A stretch of 64,000 nucleotides of DNA from Euglena gracilis (Eukaryota; Euglenida; Euglenophyceae; Euglenales). Positions 44,473 through 56,600 of the stretch are shown here, in pieces. Location of the stretch: the NCBI GenBank assembly GCA_039621445.1, contig CP154957.1, positions 39,774,654 through 39,838,653 of the forward strand. The letters run 5' to 3'. The number at the start of each line of letters is the position of its first letter. The first letter of the stretch is position 1. Below the pieces are notes generated by a model. The model was not told the DNA's origin and did no database searches. It saw only the letters and a list, made by a program, of their open reading frames with translations. A program made the translations under genes and the position numbers.

Positions 44473-46729
44473 CACACACACACACACACACTTCTGGCTG
44501 CAAGACATGTGCACCTCGCCAACCATACATGAAATCAGGAGGACTGTCCTTTGCTTGTGCTGTAATCAAAAAAACTAAAAAAAAATAATTCCTTGGCAAC
44601 TTAGAAACAGAATAGATTCCAAAAAAACAACAATGAATCTGCAGGAAAGGGCTCCATTTGTAAATTGGAATTGTAAACTCCAGTGAAATTGATATCATAT
44701 CAAACATTCTCGCCCTCTCTTCCTCGCACTCTTTCTCGCGAGTGTGTGGGTGGGTGGGTGGGTGGATGGGTGGTTGCGCGTGCGCGCGCACGCGTGTCTG
44801 TTTGTTTTGTGCGCATACATGTGTGAACCTTGTGGGCACAAAGCAACGGACCGGCACAGACCATGTTGGTGGTTGGGTACTCTGCCATGGTGTGGAGCAG
44901 CGCCTCCACCGTGGGGCGGGCAGCCAGCTCCGGGCTGTCGCACTCCCGCAGCCACCGCAGCACCTGCGTCCGCAGCCCGGGCGGCGTGCCGAGGTCCCGC
45001 ACCGCCGTCAGGCATGGCCCTGTCAGCGCCTGGAACTCGGGACGGCTCACCTTGGTGATTGGCTGCACAGGGCTGCGCCGGCTGGAAGTCCAGTCATACT
45101 TGCATCCCCCCCAATGAAAGTGGCCATACCTTAGGGCGGTCCGAGACCCCCGAAATGACCACTTTGGGGGGGGGGGGTGCTAATCATTTAGGAGGAGGAT
45201 TGATTGAGGGGGGGGGGTGGCTGGCAGTACGGGCCAAAATGGCTAAACCTGGGGTCATGGGGCTGGCGATTCCTCTTTGGGCGCTTCCGGCGCTTACTTT
45301 CCGGATCCTCTGTCCACCATCCATGTGTTGAGTCCTGATGCACCGCACCGTGACTCTCCATTGAAGACCAGGGCACACAAACGATGCGAAGCGCCGCGGC
45401 CTCCACCATAGCGAACATCACCGCGGCACGCTCCTCCTCCACGTGGCCGGGGGCCAGCAGCGCCCGCTGGGCCTTGGTGGGGGCAAGCCGAGGGCAGCCC
45501 AGAGGAGTCCCCGGAGCTGCACAGGAAGGCCCGGTTGGGGGGAGGGTGGTCAGCCTGGGAGGTGGGGGGCTGGGGCCCCACCTGCCCCCCCCTCCCCCAT
45601 TGCGCTTCCTTCCGTGCCGAAGGGGCCGCAGAAAACTTTTGACTGCAGAGTACGGGCCGGGGTGGCAAGCTACCCCGGCCATCGCCTCCCCTCCCACGAC
45701 ACCGACCCGACCCGTGAGCCCCGTTGCGGATGGAGGACCCCATGCCTGCCCCTGCCCTTGCCTGGTGGGCAGGTCCGCCTCCTCGAGGACGTCAGGCAGG
45801 ATGGCGGCCATCGGCGGCGGGGGCCCCTCAACGGCTGCAGCCAAACCGACGCCTCGGGAGCGGGGGCACACCACTGAAAACGAAGGCCGGCCGGGGGCGG
45901 GGGAATGGCCGCCCCGCGGCCCAGGGGCCCCCGCGGCGCGGCCAGCAGCCGCCAGGTCAGGGCCCGGGCCGTGGCGTCGGTGGAGTCCAGCACGCGCAGC
46001 ACCCGTCGCAGCAGCTCCCGCCGCTCGCCCACCACGGGCAGCAGGTGGGAGCGGCGGCGCGGGAGTGGCCAATGGGCACCGGGAACAGCACTTGCACGAA
46101 ACTCCACCGGGATGAGACCATTTTGTCCACGTTCAGAAGACATAGAATCAATCAGAATGCACTGCGGACCCTGATGTCAACCGCAGACCATGCAGAGTAT
46201 CGATGTTTGGACTGCCATTCCATCGTGTTGTTGCCAGTACAGCAGAGAGCTGGCAGGGCCAACGCTGTTTCTTTGGCGCAAACCATAGCGGACGGCAAAC
46301 AGCCAAGGATTATTCACCTTTGGTTTGGCACTCACGCGGAGAGGCGGTGAAGAGCCACACCACCCACACCCGGACCCGATTGGAGTCATCCGCCCGGAAC
46401 ACCTCCGCGAGGCGCAAGAACACCTTCGCCACCAGCTGAGGTGGGGCTTCCTCTGATGCCAGCGACAGCACACAGCACATCACCCGCCAGACATTTGCGG
46501 GTGGGTCCGGGAAAAAAACCAACAGAAATAAAGCAATTGTATTTCCTTCCAAACATCCCCCAGAGCAGCCTGTGTGGGAGGGGGTCAAGAACAAGCCGAG
46601 CCGGGGCGTCGCCTCGTCCGACAGCAGACCGGCGGCGGCGACCACCGCGGCGCAGCGGTCCTCCCAGGCCGCCCCGCGCAACGCCCGATCCAGGGCCCCC
46701 ACGCTGGGCCGCGGGCCGTCCGAAAACAT
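37679..46729 (-). CDS. INTS7: Integrator complex subunit 7 (INTS7), copy 2
   Basis: Complete second copy with the same exon order: start MFSDGPRP at 46,729; exon 2 at 46,435-46,336; exon 5 at 45,466-45,383; exon 6 at about 45,049-44,862; exon 7 at 43,980-43,759; exon 8 at 43,274-43,194; exon 14 at about 40,660-40,495; exon 17 ending at 38,339; and the last exon ending with the stop at 37,679. It differs from copy 1 by a cluster of substitutions in exon 16 (39,900-39,980), a one-codon loss in exon 11 (near 42,010) and a one-codon loss near the exon 17 donor. No frame-breaking change was seen in the exons compared. Function and identification are as for copy 1. Confidence 0.78.
38934..39313. 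mobile_element. hAT-like MITE, family 1 (copy b, duplicate)
   Basis: Duplicate of 18,716-19,085 with the same GTCCAGGG target duplication. The length differs mainly in the G and C runs. Confidence 0.85.
44404..44491. repeat. CA microsatellite
   Basis: Twin of 24,171-24,254 with a slightly different repeat number. Confidence 0.95.
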
Positions 46730-48600
46730 ACGGCCGGAGGCTGCGGGAGGGGGCCGGGCTGTGAGACAGGGACCAGGAGGAAATGGCGAAAGTGGAGGCG
46801 ACAGGCAAAGAGCAATAGGCGTTACCCACTAGAAAACTCAACGAATTTTGTTTATTTAGATTTTGTTTTATATAATAAATTCATGTTTATTATAAATTTA
46901 TTCGATTTTATTTAAATTTTACCTGATAAAAACAGACGTCTTCAAGCCTCAGAAAGTTGAACCTAAAAATGCACCCGACTGGCAAATCCTGCCCAGATGT
47001 AACTGAGCTCTCACCCCTTTGTGAGAGCCGAAGCATCCCCGAAGGGTCAACCTCCCCCTCCTCGAAAAGACAGGGATAATCGTGGATCCTTGGCATTCAT
47101 CCCCACCCAGGTTCGTCTCGCGTAAAAAGCACTCTACAGCGGAATGGAAAACCATGGAAAATTTCTGGTCAGCTGAGCTCAGGATTGCGAACAGAATGTG
47201 GTGAAAGAAATGGTAACTGGTTTTGGCCAATTGCATAGGACTACTGGATCTCCTGGTTCTCCACACAGTGTGGGAGCTTTTGCGGAGGAGGGGTACGTAT
47301 TTTTGTTTGGGTTTGGTACAAGGTCAGAGCCAGGTTGTTGAAAATGGTCAAGACGGTTTTACTCATTTATTTTGGGCAGGCAGTGGTTACATGCCATCTT
47401 TTGGGTGACGGACCGAGGGGGGATTTATAAATGATTAAATCGAGCCTGACTTGCTGTTAGGCGTCACATGGAGGATTATAGGAAAATTAGGATCCAGTTG
47501 CAGCTCTCTGGGGAAGAAATCGGTGGGGAAGGTTTGAGCTGTGGAATGAGGACGTCCCATCCAGTGATAGGGTCATTGTTTGGTAGGTTTACAACATTTG
47601 ATACCTGGAAGGGTTCTTCAATTATGGCAAAATTTGCCCTTTTGCATTTTCTTCTCTGGCAATTTTGGATTATTTACATTTTTTTACTGGAAAAAAATTT
47701 GGCTTTGAAAAAATGCGTTATTTTAGGTCCCATTTTTTCCTCAGACCAGTGTTTGTATCAACTTTTTTAGCCGTTTTTCATTTTTTTTGGACAAAAAATT
47801 GTATATTTCCTATGTAAAATGGAAATTGCCCCCCCTTCCAGGGCTGTACAGGAAGGCCTGGTGGGGGGTGCAGGTGGGTAGAGCCCTGGGTCACACCCAG
47901 GGCTGTATGGGAAGGCCTGGCGAGGAAGGGGGGTGGTTACCCCACCCCCCCCACCCACCAAGGCACCCGCAAGGGAAAACTCCTTCTGGGCCGAAGGCAC
48001 CGAAGGTAACTTTTGACCTAAAAACCGGCGCCGCCAGAAATACGAGAAGGGGGGATCGAACCCCTCCCCACCCACCAAGATGGGGTCGGGGTCGACCACC
48101 CCCCCACCCACCACCCACAGGGTTTCAGGGACTCCCGTACAGCCCTTGGTCACACCTCATCTCAATTTTGCTCACCTCGAAATCAATTCATCCGCAGGTT
48201 CCCCCGAAAACCACACACTTCAAAATTGGGGGAAAGCAACTTTTAACCCCAAACCAGGCCCATTAGCAAAAAAAAAAAAAAAAAAACACAATGCAGGCCA
48301 AAATGTGTAAAAGGACAACCAGCAACTTTGGGTTCAAAAAAAAAATGCTGAGATTGATTTCCAGCCCGCACTTCGCAGGTTGCAGGGATTTTTGATCAGA
48401 ACAGGTAAACAGAACTGTACACACAGAACCACAAAACACAACCCGTGGTTACAGAATCCAAAGACTGGTGATAACGTATCGGGCACGTCTGCGTGCTGAT
48501 TGTGCATCTGGTGTTGCTGAAGTGAATAATAATATAAATCAGGGTTCCCCAAAATGGTCGCAAAAATGATTGAGGCTGTGGGAGCCGGCAGAGTTGCGCG
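46730..48600. other. Kelch-INTS7 intergenic spacer (copy 2)
   Basis: Same content as 26,497-28,368: AT-rich stretch, family 2 MITE, no gene recognised. Confidence 0.5.
47898..48148. mobile_element. hAT-like MITE, family 2 (duplicate)
   Basis: Duplicate of 27,667-27,918 with the GTCACACC target duplication at 47,890-47,897 and 48,149-48,156. Confidence 0.8.
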
Positions 48601-48765
48601 TCACGCCTCTCCGGCGGGCGGCGTGGACCGGCGGCGTTCCAGCAGCGGCTGCGCCTCCGCCGCCTCACTGGCCGCCCCCGCCACCACCACCAGCCGGCGG
48701 GAGCGCCGCCACAGCCACCACGCCCCACCGGCGAGCAGCGTCCCCGCCACACCACAGCTCACCGA
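48601..48765 (-). CDS. Kelch gene last exon: transmembrane helix and tail
   Basis: The acceptor CCGCGGCAG leads into SVSCGVAGTLLAGGAWWLWR, then RSRRLVVVAGAASEAAEAQP and a stop at 48,601-48,603. The hydrophobic helix followed by basic residues predicts a type I topology. Its link to the kelch exons rests on order and strand. Confidence 0.6.
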   Translation of the reverse strand, partial: SVSCGVAGTLLAGGAWWLWRRSRRLVVVAGAASEAAEAQPLLERRRSTPPAGEA

Positions 48766-51700
48766 CTGCCGCGGTGCGGCGGGCAAGGTCCCCCGCCCGC
48801 TCCCAGGGCAGGCGGGCAATCGGTCAAGTGGTGGGGCGCCGTTTGAGCCATGGCCTGGACCCCACCACCGCGCCGCCGAGGAACACAGTGGAGGGGACGA
48901 AGGGGATGGCGGGGCCCAGCGGGGGCGGTGTGGGGAGGGCGGGGCCCGTGTCCCCGCCATGGGCCTTTCGAATGACTGGGGGGGGTCCCCCTCCCCCGAG
49001 GGACATGGTTCAGCGTTTCCCAGCATGTGTGGAAGGGTGTGGCTCCCACAAACCACAGGGTCCAGTCCCTCCCCCCGAGGGGGGCAGACTAGCCAGTCCA
49101 AATTCCTAGCCAGCCCAAGTTTTCAGCCCTAGCTCAGCAACCCTCCCACCCTTAAAGAAATTTATGGGCGAACCCTTGAGCGTTACTAAGGCAGTCTAAG
49201 ACATGCCCATTTGAAACCCATCTCTCCACGGGGGGGGGGGGGCAGCCCAGGAAGAGTCCAAACACCAGAGGTAATCTTTTTTTTTATCTCAATGTGCGCT
49301 GAGAGAACAACCCTGGAAACGTGTCCGTGCTCGAGGGGGACAGATTGACAGGTTGAAGGTGGCTTTGCGTGGACCGTGATTTTTCTTTTTTAGCTTTGCA
49401 CCCCAAGGGGGGTAGGATGGGTCTGCCGGACCCCCTCCTGGGGGCCTTGTGGGTCCCTGCCGAAGGTGGGGTTTTGGCTTTTTTTCGACACGAAGTGCAT
49501 AGAATTTTTTTGACCCAAAAAAGTGGGTCCCTGGGCCCTCCCCCCCTGGGTGGGTGGGGAGACCCTGTTTTTTTTTAAAAAAAAATCTCTGAAGAGGACC
49601 GCTTTCCATGTTTACAAGTGCCTTGTCCTCTGCGTTGTGCACTTCCCGTGCTGAAAGTTCCTCAAGTGTTTCGCAGTACAGCATGTCTGTTTTTTTTTGA
49701 AACTTAGGAATTTTCTATTGGAAAAGAACAAATTACAGATCAACCCTCAAAATCGAAACCAAGGAAACCTTTTTTGGACTCCCAAAAAGTGATTTGGGGG
49801 GGGGGGGGCTCTCAACCCCCCTTTTCTTATCCAGGATTTGAAGCACTCAATTTTGGGCATGAGTGAGTGGAAGTCGAAAAAGGCAGATCAATGTCGACAG
49901 AGAGGGTGGCTGCGTCAACCGGGACTGTGTTGGATCAGCAGCAGAAAAGGGCCGTGACCGATGATGGGAAGGGCCCACACGTCACCAAACAAGCGGTCCC
50001 CACTGCGGCCGCCGTAGAGCAACACAGTGTCCTTGCCAACCTGAACGGAAGGCGACCGAAACTTATGAACATCAAAAAAAATGTGGACCGGCAACCTCAA
50101 AATACAAAAAAAGATGGGCTCCTGCCTTCTTCAACTGCACCCAGTGAAATCTTCTAACACATGAATTTTCCCAATTGAATAAAGATGCAGATACTTGGTC
50201 CAGCCCCAATTTCTAAGACTAGCTCAGCACCCCCCACCAGGGTCTCAAAAGAGATGCCTGTTTGCAAGCAAAGCAGCTTGCAAGCAAAAGCAGGCTGAAT
50301 TTAAGGTGTGCTCTGCATCTTAAGGCAGGCATGGGTTACCATTATCATTACACATCTTCATCCGAAACGGAGACACTATCAGGATCAGCATGAGGGTGGA
50401 ATTGCTCTGAAACAAGTACCGGCTGTATCTGAGGCCGGGATTGGTTGAAATTAGACAACAGCCCAAAAAATGAACACAGTGTTGAAAAAATGAGCATCTG
50501 GTATCTCCAAAAATGCGCCCCAACGGCCCACAAAACATAAGTTTGGCCATCTTCGAAAACTTCTTTTAAAAAATTTTCCGGCTGGACTCACAAAAAAGGG
50601 GCTGGCTAGCTGGGGGCAGGGTTCGATATAAGGAGAGGAGGGGGGGGGTGGTCCGGACCCCCCCCCCCTGCGGCCCGGGGGGGGGGGGAGGTGGGGGGGG
50701 ACACCCCCCCCCACCTAAACAGTGGCGCGGTCAGGGTGACCGAAAATTTTTGACCCCCCAAAACGACCAACAGTGCCATTTTGGGCACTTTTTGGGCAAA
50801 AATTGGCCAAAAATGCAAAAAATTTTCGGCGCGAAGCGCCGGAGGAAAAAATTGACCCTTTTGGGGGGGGGGTCCCGGGAAGCCCCCCGAGGGTCGGTCC
50901 GGACCCCCCTTGCAGGTGGGGGGGGGGTGGTCCGGACCCCCCCCCCTGCGGGCCAGGAGGGGGGGGGGGGGTGGGGGGGACACCCCCCCCACCTAAACCA
51001 TGTACGCCCTCCTTATATCGAACCCTGGCTGGGGGCTACCTGGGGGGTGCTGCTGCAGCTGGGCGGAACCAAAATTGGGACCGGCTTCCTCGGCCCCCAT
51101 GGGGGGGTCTGCAGAAATTTAAAGAGATGTATGTTTGCAAGAGCCATTTTTAGGTTTTTTACCCCAAAGGTGAAAATTGGCATTTCGGGGTCTGATTTTG
51201 GAGCATAGACTGCAGGGGGAAACATCAGAAAGCCCCTTTGGAAGTCCCGTTTACCAAGGTTAGGTTAGATTAGGTTAGGAGAGATTAAGTTAGGTTTAGG
51301 CTTTAAATTTCTCATTCACCCTGTTGAATTGTTTCCTTTAAAAAAAGCCAACTGCCAAGAAGTCGAAAAAAATCACCCGAACTTTGCACCGCATGCAGAC
51401 CCCACATAATGCACAAAGAGCTCTTGCCACCATCTCCCCAAGCCAAATCCTACATCATCATTTTTTTGGGAGGTTTTGATTATTCCTGGAAGACACTTCA
51501 CCCACAACACAAGCAGAATCTGACGTCCAGGAATGAAACAAAACAAAGGCAAACGCTCTTCATCCTCACCTTCTGGCAGAGGAAAGGGGGGCACACCGCC
51601 ACCAGCGAATGCCCCTGGCGGGGCGGCGGGACTGTGGCATGTGTTCCTTTCAGGGCTGTGCTCCCCAGGGGGGGGGGGTACTAAAGTGGGATTTCCACTG

Positions 51701-53586
51701 GCTGGGGAAACCCCCCCCCAGGGGGTACTCAGAGCCTCCCTCCCCCCTTGGCTAGAAAAGAACTCCCTCCAGCCTTCGGAGAAATGGGGTTCAATATGAT
51801 TCCACGTTAATTTTGCTCCCAAAAAAATCCCCAACGTTGCAAAAGATTGAGGGTATTTTGGAAGGTTTTGAGGGTGGAAAAAAATTCTTTTAGCTTCGCA
51901 CTGGTCACTTGAAATAAAAAATGGGTGGGCTGGGTAACTGCAACAGATTTCGGATTTTGCTAACCTGCATTTTGATTGCATTTATCCTGTGTTTGTTTTG
52001 CAACACCTTTTTGTGTGCAGATCCCTCCGGTTCCCCAGGGGCTGTTGACCACCAACACAAAGCCACACAAAGGGAAGGGTGTCGAATTGCTTCCCTCTTC
52101 TACGGCGTCTGGCGCCTTTCCACCTCTCCATGTCTCTGTCCAGGTCCATTCATGCCCCTGGGCTGATAAATGGTGCTGCGGGAGGTGCTGCCCTACCCCA
52201 ATTTTGCACTGAGCGTGAGTGGCAACCAGCAGAGACAGGAAACATCGGGCCAATGCCAAACAATCAGCAGTCACGAACGTCGCTGGAGGGTGTAGAGGTA
52301 CAGGAGGGAGGATGCCCCCCCCCCCCGACCGAATGGGCGTCCGGACAACCCCCCACCTGCCAAGGGGGTTTGAATCAACCCCGTGGGGTACCCAGGTCCC
52401 CCAAATGGTCAAAATCTTGCTTCGAAAAGCAAGATTTTGCATTTTGACATATTTAGCCCCCCCCCCCCCCAATGCCCCAAGCGGCATTTTCGGCCGATGC
52501 TGGGTGGCAAAACTTTTGGCCCGGCACTTCACGGCGGGCCAAAAAATCGTTCACCGGGACAGCGCTGCTTTTTGGGTGGTGGTCTGGACCGTGGTGTACA
52601 GCCACCTCTCCCTTATATTGAACCCGGGGTGGGCGACGCCAGTACCTCTTCGGCAAGATTTTGTTCAATTAAACTCTTTCACCCTCAGTGAAAGCTTTTC
52701 CCCAAGAGAAAGACTCCCCTGACTTTTGGGTGGCAGAGGCCTGGTTCCTTCCTCAGAATAGAGAACCCACTTCTCGGAGGGGAAGCGCTGGCTGCCGTTT
52801 TTCCGGAGGGAGTAGATCCAGACGTCGTTCAGAAGTCAGCGCCAGGGCCTTTCTCCGCAATCAACAATGCTGTATGTGGACCCTCACCACAACATGGATG
52901 GTCCCAAACACAGCCTTCTTCGAGGAAGGTCCTCCACCTAACATCGACTTTCCGCCCATGAGGGCCAAGGCAGAGTTGAGCACCAGGCAAGCGGCGGCGT
53001 TGATGCGATTTGAAGGTCCATCCTTGCCTGCACCGACAAAAAAGGAGGTAGACCGAAAGAGGGGCAGGTCGGCGATACTAAAAGACTCCAAAGAAATGTC
53101 ACCTTCTCAAAATTATCACGTCAGACTGCGAGTGTGTCTGAAAAAAACTGCCTAAAAAAGAATATTTCAGGCTGCAGGCACCGCATGGTTTTTCTTGGGT
53201 CAAAAAAAACACCCGGCGCCGAAGGCGCCAGAAAATTTTTTTCGGGTGCAAAAATTGGTTCTCCCAGTAATACGGGAAGAGGTGGTGGGGGTGGTCGACC
53301 CCCCCCACCCACCATGCAGGGGTGGGGTGGGGGTCGACCCCCCACCCACCCACCACCCTGGCTGTTCGGCCTATTCCCCTTCTGCCCTGCATGGGGGAGG
53401 AGGGACCTGCTATGGGGGGGGGGGTAATTTTAAGGGAATCACTCTTTTGGTGCTGCACAGAAAAAAATTCCTCTGGGAACACCCACCCGGCAGGCCCCCC
53501 AACCCAGGGGGTGGGGGTCGGGCTGGAACGCCCCTCCACTGAGTCACCAACCTTAACTGGAACCTCTGACACCAACCACACAAGGT

Positions 53587-53664
<78 letters not shown>

Positions 53665-56600
53665 GCACACAACCACCAACGGTTTTCCAAGACCCCACTT
53701 TCCCGTCACGCGGAAGCCAAATTTTAGGTTGGCATGGTATGGGCAGCAACACATACCATCGTGGAGGCGGGACCAGGCCGGCTTGTCGAGCTGGCTCAGG
53801 TCCAGGCTCCAGAGGTCGTTCGCCATCCACGAGCCACCCCCAAAGACGAGCATGGAGGACTTCCAGACGGCGGCGCCGTGGTACGACCGCGGTGATGGCG
53901 ACGCACCGCAGTCGTCCTTCTGACCGGAGCACACCTGGTCCCATTGCGGCTTGGAAGCTGAGTGGACATGGAAAGTATGGATTCACTGGGTGGGCGGGGG
54001 CCGAGTTGTCCGACCCTCCTTTTTCATTTGAAAACCTGCTGAACCTGCAAACCTGCAAAACCTGCAAAAACCTGCAAACAATTCTCTTCAGCTTCTGCTT
54101 TCACCAAATTTGGCACATCAGGTTTGAAATTGTCCAAAAGGGTTTTTTATCCGGTGTTTTTTTTTTGTCGCTTTGGAGTTAGCAAAGAAAATATTACTTC
54201 AATCACACGCACAAATAGTACACCCAGGGCCGAGCCACGAATGAGGAAAAAAAATAATCAAACCCAAAGAAGCCACAATCGCATTCTGAGAGTTGTAATG
54301 ATAAACTTGACCGCCTATAACTCCTCATAATTTTGAGGCCGCCGCCGAGTCAACCAGGTGCTTAGCTGCTGTGTATACCCACATATGCTGCACACAGGGA
54401 TTCTGGCAGTTTGAAGACGCCATCATGTGCTTGGCACAACGTCAAAAGAAGCTCACAGGCGTGCACAGCGACGACGTGCAGTGGTGCAGTCTGTGTGGTG
54501 GCGCACACAGAGCATCCAGGCACCTCCTCCCATCACTGCCAACCCATTGCCTCATTGCCTGACATGGATGTCCATCAAGAAAGACAGCAATTTTCCCCCA
54601 AAATTTTGAGGAGTGAGGAGACCTTTTGAATCAGGTTGGGTGATGATTTTTGAACTGAAGGTATCCACGATTAGCCAATCATTGGCAGCTGGGAGACTTG
54701 AACAGATGACCAAACCAAACAAAGTCAACTATTTCAAAACCAAAGCACCTTTGAACACCTGCCACGTCGATGAACCAGACGTCGTTGGCCTCCGTCTCAT
54801 GGTTTCCCACTCGGCCACCAAATACCACCATCTTGCTGCCAAACATCACTGCCGAGTGCCCGTACCGCACACCCGGTGGGCTGTTGCACTGCCCCCACAG
54901 CAGGTACTGAAGAAAGCCGAAAGTGTGAGGCACAGGTGGGGGGAACGCAACAAGGAACCTGGAAAAACGCGACAAAAAAACACAAAAGGCAAATTAAAGC
55001 AATTAAACACAAAAGAACGCAAACTGCATGTAAATTCCTTCAGGTGCTGCCGCAGGATGGACACTTCTCTGCTCGGATTCAGAAAAATTCACCTTCATCG
55101 GGTGAAATTTTTTTCATTGTGCAACTAGGGAACACCATTTTCACATTATCTGGGGCGGAGCCCTTCTTACACAGCGTTGCTACTTTTTTGTGTGGTTGAG
55201 TATTTTGAACCTCACTATCTGCAAGTGTTTTTTTTTTGACAGCACCCCTGCAAGCACTAATGTGCAGATCATTGGCAGCGCGCCTCACCAGGGGGGGGGA
55301 AGCAAATTTGTGCGGTTTTTTGCATTTTCGATTTTGGCAAAAATTCACTCTTTTGTGATTTATCTGGTGTTTTTCCAATTTTGCTGGCAATTTTTTTTGA
55401 TTTGGAAAAATTCCTCATTTTGGCGCAATTGGAGAATTGGGCCAAAATGAGGAATTTTTTGAATTTTGAAACCAAATTTGTTGTCAAAATTTTGTCGTTT
55501 GTGGATTTTTGGCCAACAATTTGCATAACTTTGGAGGTCTTAAACATTACTATTGCGATCGATGTGCGCAAATGCACGCGTCGTCGGTGTGCGCATTGTG
55601 CATTGACGACGTTTGTCTTTGCACACGTAATCACAAATCCGCACACCAATGTCTGAAAATGGCCATTTTTGGCATTTTTGGGCCTCAAAAAAGGCGCGAT
55701 TCTTTCGCGAATGTTTTTTTCTTGGGAAAGCCAGGCACAGAGAGGGGAAGCTGGGGGTCGAGTGGGGGTCCCGAACAAGCACCTCTGGTCAGCCATGCCC
55801 TTGGGCCCAGCATCGCCCAGCATCGCCCAGCATCGCTCAGCATCGCCCAGCATCGCCCAGCATCGCCTTTGGAGCCCTTGAAGGTGTACCTATAATGCCT
55901 GCTGTTTTTGCCGCTCTAGCCCACTTTTGGCTACTTTTGGCCATCTTTGGTTGCTTTTTGACCACTTTGACCACTTTTGACTGCTTTTTGCCCACTTTGA
56001 CCACTTTTGACTACTTTTTGACCACTTTTGTTGCTTTTTGCCCACTTTTGCCCATTTCCAACCACCTTTGCAACTTTTTGATCACTTTTGCTGCTTTTTG
56101 ACCACTTTTGGCCCCTTTGCCTGCTTTTTGACCACTTTTGACAACTTTTGTTGCTTTTTGACCACTTTTGCCCACGTTTGTTGCTTTTTGCCCACTTTTG
56201 GCCACTGTTGCTGCTTTTTTATCACTTTCACTTTTTTGCCCACTTTTGCTGCTTTTTGACCACTTTTTGCCCACCTTTTTACCTTTTTGACCACTTTTGC
56301 CCACGTTTTTTTGCTGCTTTCTGACCACTTTTACCCCACTTTTTGTTGTCCAGTGTCTGCATCCAGTTCATCTTGCCCAGCATCGGCATCTTGTCCAGTA
56401 TCTGCATCTTGTCCAGCATCTGCATCTTGTCCAGCATCGGCATCTTGTCCAGCATCTGCTTCTTGTCCATCTGCATCTTGTCCAGTATCCGCATCTTGTC
56501 TAGCATCTGCATCTTGTCCAGCATCTGCTTCTTGCCTAGCAACTGCCTCTTGTCCACCATCTGCATGTTGTCCAGTGTCTGCATCCAGTTCATCTTGCCC

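Larger units (their letters stand above)
34793..55010 (+). repeat. 20.2-kb tandem duplication, right copy
   Basis: Direct repeat of 14,568-34,779, starting TTGTGGCAAATGGATAAATG at the first base after the Ns and ending at about GCAATTAAACAC, where the left copy reads GCAATTACAC and then Ns. Confidence 0.97.

Noticed and set aside
51960-52180. Minus frame with WTWTETWRGGKAPDAVEEGS as a possible kelch-gene exon
   Set aside because: It falls inside the nonconventional intron 52,746-51,646, whose flanking exons join in frame, and it shows no kelch pattern.
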